DNA from: Verrucomicrobiota bacterium
Lineage (GTDB): Bacteria; Verrucomicrobiota; Verrucomicrobiia; Opitutales; Opitutaceae
Reading direction: 5' to 3'
Assembly (NCBI GenBank): GCA_023391285.1
Contig: JAEWBF010000071.1
Span: forward strand, 1-14,173
DNA: 14,173 nucleotides
Part shown: piece after piece, positions 11,634 through 14,173 of the stretch
Layout of the letters: each line of letters opens with the position of its first letter
How positions within the stretch are numbered: position 1 is the stretch's first letter
Position numbers and translations under genes: made by a program
Notes under the pieces: generated by a model
What the model was told of the DNA's origin: nothing
The model's input: only the letters and a program-made list of their open reading frames with translations
The model's database searches: none

Positions 11634-13844
11634 GTGACGCCCACCGAAGCCGCCCGCCTGCTCGAACTCGATTCCGCCGCCACGCCCGAACAACTCGAGG
11701 CGCGTTTCCTCGAAGTGCGGGCCAAACTCGAAGACAAGATCGCCAAGGCCCCGACGCCCGGGCTGAAAGCCAAATACCGCGCATCGCTCGAAGAGATCAC
11801 CACCGCCTTCGAAATCCTTACCCTGGCGGGCGACTCCTCCGCGCTTCCCGTTCTGCAACGCAGCTCCAATGTTGCCGCCGCCTCGGCTGTTGCCGGGGTC
11901 GGTGGCGCCGGTGTTGTGTCCTCCTCGAGTGCCACGTCTCCGATGTCGGGGCCCCCCGCTACGAAGACGCCGAAATCCGGCGGCGGAAAAGAATTCCTGA
12001 TCGTCGCCCTCATCGCCGTCGCCGCCCTCGTCGCAGGCGGCTGGTGGGTGGTAAAAACGAGAGCCGAGAACGCAGAGAAAGCCCGACTTGCCGCCGAAAT
12101 GAAAATCGAGGCGGAGCGCAAGGCCGCCGCCGAAAAAGCCGAGCAGGAGCGCAAGGCGGAAGAGGCCCGCCTCGCCGCCGAAGCGAAACGAAAGACCGAA
12201 GAGGAGGAAAAGGCACGCGTAGCCGCGGCGGCCAAGGCCGAACAGGAGCGTTTGGAAAAAGTGCTCGGACAGACGAGTGCGCAACTCGTCAACCTTCGGA
12301 TCGCCTGGGAAGCGTTCGAACAGGAGGTGCGAAAAGCCGAACGCCGACTGGCCGAGCTGCGCAGCGAAGAACGCAATCTGGCCAAAGGAAGTTCGGGACC
12401 GGAACTGGCCCGCCTGCGGGCGGAAATCGCGGCCCAGACGTCTTTCAGCGAGTGGCTCGAATCACAACAGGCGCGCCATGAAGCCAAGGTGCTGCGCGCT
12501 CAGGCGGAAGCCATGATCTCGGTGCGGCAATTTGACGAAGCGGCTCGGATTGTCGCTCAAGCCGCCGCCGCTCAATCCGCGCTGGATCGCGACACCATCG
12601 CCGCCCGCGCCGAGATGCTGACGCTCACGGCCGCACTCGACGTCGACATCAAGCCCGCTGCGGCCGAATGGGTGCTCACCGACGCTTACGGCGTGAAGCA
12701 CAGGGGCAAAGCCGCGGCGGCGTTCAAGGAAATGCCTTTAGGGCCGATGGTGCTCGAAGCCTCGCTTCCCGGCTACCAGCCCAAACGAATCGAGGCGGTG
12801 CTGAACCGTGATATACCCGGCGTGCTCGCCCACGAGTTCAAGCCGCCTGTGCTGCGGGTCGATTCGGTTCCCCAAGGCGCGGAAATCACTCTCGGTGGAA
12901 AACAATTCGGAGTTACTCCGGCTACCATCGAGTGGCCCGGAGAAGGAGAAGTGAAGCTCGCGTTGAAGCTCCGGGGTCATCGACCCGAAGTCCAAAACCT
13001 GTCATTGATCGCAGGCACGACCTTGGATCTAGGCGCCGTTCCATTGCGCAACTCGCCCCAGGGCGTCACGCGACCCGACTTCGGTCTCGGCCCTCGACGG
13101 TATAACTTATCCCACAAGAGCACCATCACCTCGCGTTCGACGATCAACTCGACTGGTGCTCAGGGCGATTTCAACTTTAGCCTTCAACTCGAGGCCCAGG
13201 TGGAGATCGACACGCCGACCGAATCATCGGCGGACGCGACCCGCGTCACCTACACCACGATCAGCCACTACAACGATGGCAAAATGATCATGGCGCCGGG
13301 CACGATTCAGGAGTTCTCAAAGCTGAAGGACGGTTGGTGGATGAGTTTCAAAAAGGGCGGCTTCGTCGATCCGGCGCTCCGTGCGCACCAAAAGGATTCA
13401 GCGGTAAACTCCTCGCCCGTGTTACGCCGAGCAATGATCGACGATCCGGCTTGGTGGCCCAACGAGGAAAAATTCGTGGATGATACGTGGGAAATCCCTT
13501 TCACGGCAATCCTTGGCACCGGGCTTGTCCACCTGTGGGATTCGGACCGGCAAGGGACGATTACCGGACGTGTGGTCAGTTTGCGGGGTGGCGACGGCGA
13601 TGGCGAGCACCTCGCCGAGGTCGAATTTACGTTCGACGTTTCGTCCACGAGAAAAGCGGACGACTCCACGACCGAGGTCCACGCTGCCGGTCGGATCAAG
13701 TGCACGGTGGACCTGCTCCGCAACTATGTCTCCGCCGTAAGCTATACCAAAGAGGAAACGACTGACATGGAGCTGACGTCGCTGAACTACCGGACAAATA
13801 ACAAGAGCACCACGAACAGTTCACTCACCATTCGTCCGCTCTGA
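11634..13844 (+). CDS. J-like / transmembrane / coiled-coil / PEGA domain protein
   Basis: A 736-residue multidomain protein. Residues 1-65 look like a J-domain helix layout (AARLLELDSAATPEQLEARF, then YRASLEEITTAFEIL), but where HPD is expected there is L32-E33-D34, so Hsp70 stimulation is doubtful. A Ser/Gly/Pro-rich linker (66-118) precedes one membrane helix (about 121-140), then a long Ala/Glu/Lys coiled coil (about 142-310). A PEGA-type domain lies at about 405-470 (VPQGAEITLGG, GVTPATIEW), perhaps with a weaker copy before it. The last 250 residues are beta-rich with Trp-containing segments (DGWWMSF, PAWWPNEEKF) and no family I can name. The topology would place the coiled coil and PEGA region outside the cytoplasm. 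The start is GTG at 11634; the first internal ATG would remove the J-like region. Codon third positions use more G than neighbouring genes. Confidence 0.82.
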   Translation: MTPTEAARLLELDSAATPEQLEARFLEVRAKLEDKIAKAPTPGLKAKYRASLEEITTAFEILTLAGDSSALPVLQRSSNVAAASAVAGVGGAGVVSSSSATSPMSGPPATKTPKSGGGKEFLIVALIAVAALVAGGWWVVKTRAENAEKARLAAEMKIEAERKAAAEKAEQERKAEEARLAAEAKRKTEEEEKARVAAAAKAEQERLEKVLGQTSAQLVNLRIAWEAFEQEVRKAERRLAELRSEERNLAKGSSGPELARLRAEIAAQTSFSEWLESQQARHEAKVLRAQAEAMISVRQFDEAARIVAQAAAAQSALDRDTIAARAEMLTLTAALDVDIKPAAAEWVLTDAYGVKHRGKAAAAFKEMPLGPMVLEASLPGYQPKRIEAVLNRDIPGVLAHEFKPPVLRVDSVPQGAEITLGGKQFGVTPATIEWPGEGEVKLALKLRGHRPEVQNLSLIAGTTLDLGAVPLRNSPQGVTRPDFGLGPRRYNLSHKSTITSRSTINSTGAQGDFNFSLQLEAQVEIDTPTESSADATRVTYTTISHYNDGKMIMAPGTIQEFSKLKDGWWMSFKKGGFVDPALRAHQKDSAVNSSPVLRRAMIDDPAWWPNEEKFVDDTWEIPFTAILGTGLVHLWDSDRQGTITGRVVSLRGGDGDGEHLAEVEFTFDVSSTRKADDSTTEVHAAGRIKCTVDLLRNYVSAVSYTKEETTDMELTSLNYRTNNKSTTNSSLTIRPL

Positions 13845-13906
13845 CGGCGGCATACCGCAGGCGACAACCTCCGAACGTAAATTTCGCAGTCCCTAATCCG
13901 CCCCCC

Positions 13907-14173
13907 ATGCCCCCGCCCGCCGACCCCACCCTCGATGCCGCCGCCCAAGCGGAGGCCGCCCGCCTGCAAGCCGAAGCCGCCGCCGCCGCTGCCGATGTCG
14001 CTCGCGATTCCGCTCAGCGTTCCGCCATTGGGGGCGAGGCCGCCACATCGGCCGCCGGCCGCTCCGCCCAAGAAGCCGAGCAGGCCCACGCCGCCGCCGT
14101 CACCGCCAGCGCGCGCGCGCACGCCCCGGCTCAGCAAGCGGCCGCGGCCACCGCCCGCAATAATGCCGCCCCC
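13907..14173 (+). CDS. Ala-rich coiled-coil protein, N-terminal fragment (cut by window edge)
   Basis: An ATG at 13907 opens a frame that stays open to the last base (89 codons, no stop). The N-terminus MPPPADPTLD is followed by an extremely Ala-rich stretch with regularly spaced Glu, Gln and Arg (AAQAEAARLQAEAAAAAADVARD), which should be helical or coiled-coil. No signal peptide or other domain is visible yet. It begins 62 bases after the J-like/PEGA gene on the same strand, so co-transcription is plausible. The Ala-rich composition makes chance openness in GC-rich DNA a real alternative; the uninterrupted frame and the start position favour a gene. Confidence 0.6.
   Translation, partial: MPPPADPTLDAAAQAEAARLQAEAAAAAADVARDSAQRSAIGGEAATSAAGRSAQEAEQAHAAAVTASARAHAPAQQAAAATARNNAAP

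Noticed and set aside
12060..12300. Repetitive GCC/GAA-rich DNA taken for a tandem repeat
   Set aside because: It is explained by an Ala/Glu/Lys coiled coil within the gene; no exact repeat unit.
11225..12481. 418-codon + strand frame across the end of one gene and start of the next
   Set aside because: Arg/Ser/Pro-rich out-of-frame translation with no domain; crosses two better-supported genes.
1..14173. CRISPR array, integrase, transposase or attachment site
   Set aside because: No regularly spaced direct repeats, no transposase-like protein and no tRNA-adjacent duplications were seen.

Overview
The window is high-GC bacterial chromosome. An L34 / RNase P protein / YidD / YidC cluster, exported peptidyl-prolyl isomerases, a pilin-like protein and start codons without Shine-Dalgarno sequences make a Verrucomicrobiota member (Opitutales/Opitutaceae-like) my best guess. 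That guess is inference, because no 16S rRNA or other diagnostic marker is present. No tRNA, rRNA, CRISPR array, integrase or transposase was seen.

Layout. (1) 92-2393, + strand: an exported cyclophilin with an extra C-terminal domain, a short type IV pilin/pseudopilin-like protein, and a membrane-anchored FKBP. (2) 2518-5541, - strand: a compact operon read right to left, consisting of a YfcE-type phosphoesterase, two tandem paralogous CDP-alcohol phosphatidyltransferases, a GNAT acetyltransferase and a YgjP-type zinc metalloprotein. The last two genes overlap by 4 bases. (3) 5669-9272, + strand: rpmH, rnpA, yidD and yidC, followed by a YebC/PmpR-family gene. dnaA is not on the rpmH side, and jag and mnmE do not follow yidC. 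(4) 9553 to the right edge, + strand: a 652-residue membrane protein that looks like a dynamin-family protein with a dead GTPase site, a 736-residue protein (J-like domain without HPD, membrane segment, coiled coil, PEGA domain, beta-rich C-terminus), and the start of an Ala-rich protein cut by the window edge.

How the genes work together. Region 3 supplies ribosome, RNase P and membrane-insertion functions (YidD and YidC act in inner-membrane protein insertion), with YebC a translation-linked factor. Region 1 encodes only exported or membrane proteins, two of them fold catalysts. Region 2 is headed by a phosphoesterase and two phospholipid head-group enzymes. Region 4 is the least ordinary part: two large, coiled-coil-rich membrane proteins of uncertain role, one shaped like a dynamin and the other carrying a J-domain lookalike. 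They may form a membrane-remodelling or chaperone-linked module.

The gaps between genes (none longer than 300 bases) hold several unrelated imperfect palindromes: between the convergent genes (2403-2502), between rpmH and rnpA (5818-5906), after yidC (8465-8486), after yebC (9282-9313), before the dynamin-like gene (9465-9502) and before the J-like/PEGA gene (11538-11579). Most lack a proper U-tract, so they may be dispersed intergenic repeats or RNA-processing structures rather than classical terminators.
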